The position numbers and the translations under genes were made by a program. Below, one piece after another: positions 30,276 through 30,486 of a DNA stretch of 30,486 nucleotides. The DNA is from JBDTVS01 sp040007095. Lineage in GTDB: Bacteria > Acidobacteriota > Vicinamibacteria > Vicinamibacterales > CAVVIG01. The stretch is from NCBI GenBank assembly GCA_040007095.1, contig JBDTVS010000231.1, forward strand, positions 1-30,486. The letters are read 5' to 3'. The notes under the pieces were generated by a model, which was given only the letters and a program-made list of their open reading frames with translations, had not been told where the DNA came from and made no database searches. The first letter of the stretch is position 1, and each line of letters opens with the position of its first letter.

Positions 30276-30486
30276 ATGCGCACCAGACTTGCCGCCGCCG
30301 CGTCTTTCGCCGTACTCGCCGTCGTCACGATCGCGCAGCAGTTTCCGCTGAGACAGATTGTCGAGGTTCTCACGGAAGCGCCGATGCGCCCGGTCAAGGT
30401 GAAGGACGGCCTCTACATCATTCGCGGGCCCGCCATGCCCTGCATGACGGGCTGCCGTCCCGGCGACAAGGGCGACGGCCTTATCC
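30276..30486 (+). CDS. MBL-fold metallo-hydrolase, N-terminal part (runs off window)
   Basis: Seventy codons are visible. A signal peptide (MRTRLAAAASFAVLAVVTIAQ) is followed by 'FPLRQIVEVLTEAPMRPVKVKDGLYIIRGP' and 'MPCMTGCRPGDKGDG'. This opening, 'VKDGLYVIRGP' with a short Cys-containing loop, is that of secreted metallo-beta-lactamase-fold hydrolases of Acidobacteriota; the zinc-binding HxHxDH motif would lie beyond the right edge. It is divergent from the 135-residue protein gene with a shared -10 element, so it is probably translated from a leaderless message. Substrate unknown. Confidence 0.7.
   Translation, partial: MRTRLAAAASFAVLAVVTIAQQFPLRQIVEVLTEAPMRPVKVKDGLYIIRGPAMPCMTGCRPGDKGDGLI

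Noticed and set aside
1..30486. CRISPR array
   Set aside because: No set of regularly spaced identical short repeats is present; the dispersed repeat copies are kilobases apart or irregular.

Overview
The window looks like chromosomal DNA of a high-GC member of the Acidobacteriota, probably of the Vicinamibacteria type. This is inferred from gene content, not from a marker gene. The clues are a sigma factor–Ser/Thr kinase operon with a PD40/TolB propeller on the kinase, a winged-helix/TolB-like/TPR regulator, a TIR-transmembrane-WD40 protein, a decayed MacB/ADOP-type permease end, and many small secreted proteins of unknown function. No rRNA, complete tRNA, CRISPR array or phage gene was seen.

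Layout. 1-4.2 kb: a VOC-protein fragment, an ankyrin-repeat protein, and a large membrane-anchored TIR/WD40 protein on the minus strand. 4.2-4.65 kb: mobile-element debris, consisting of a 153-bp MITE-like element with TA flanks and an IS3-type transposase remnant. 4.66-6.9 kb: a DUF457 membrane protein and a lipoprotein resembling the MCP four-helix bundle. 6.85-9.2 kb: an eroded signalling locus with two response-regulator stubs, a GAF-PAS-PAS-REC protein that has lost its kinase domains, and a DUF3368 PIN toxin with two in-frame TAG stops. 9.25-14.2 kb: a RidA-like protein, a DUF1801-MmcQ fusion, a secreted protein of unknown function, and a Tat-exported amidase with a CHRD-like C-terminus. 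14.3-16.7 kb: a HigBA-type module with a frameshifted toxin and a well-defined promoter/operator, then an AlbA_2 (Schlafen-type) ATP-binding regulator. 17-24.7 kb: the signalling core, with a wHTH-TPR regulator convergent to an ECF sigma factor plus PD40-kinase operon, and an exported SGNH hydrolase. 25.1-26.9 kb: a coiled-coil protein and a ParE-type module, again with a frameshifted toxin. 27.1-30.5 kb: a 3' fragment of a tRNA-Leu gene (a likely attachment site), an intact VapBC module, a DUF6155-like protein, a zinc-ribbon protein with its small upstream partner, and the start of an MBL-fold hydrolase running off the window.

Two themes recur. First, three of four toxin genes are disrupted while two of their antitoxins look intact; only VapBC looks functional. 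Second, several genes appear to be read from leaderless or near-leaderless transcripts, with a -10 box 6-9 bases before the start codon (HigB, the ECF sigma factor, and the divergent pair at 30.26 kb).

A dispersed repeat occurs four times in one orientation (about 11.98, 15.17, 27.05 and 27.31 kb). Two of its copies bracket the tRNA-Leu fragment. If that fragment is a distal attachment site, the DNA from 27.19 kb rightward may belong to a genomic island.
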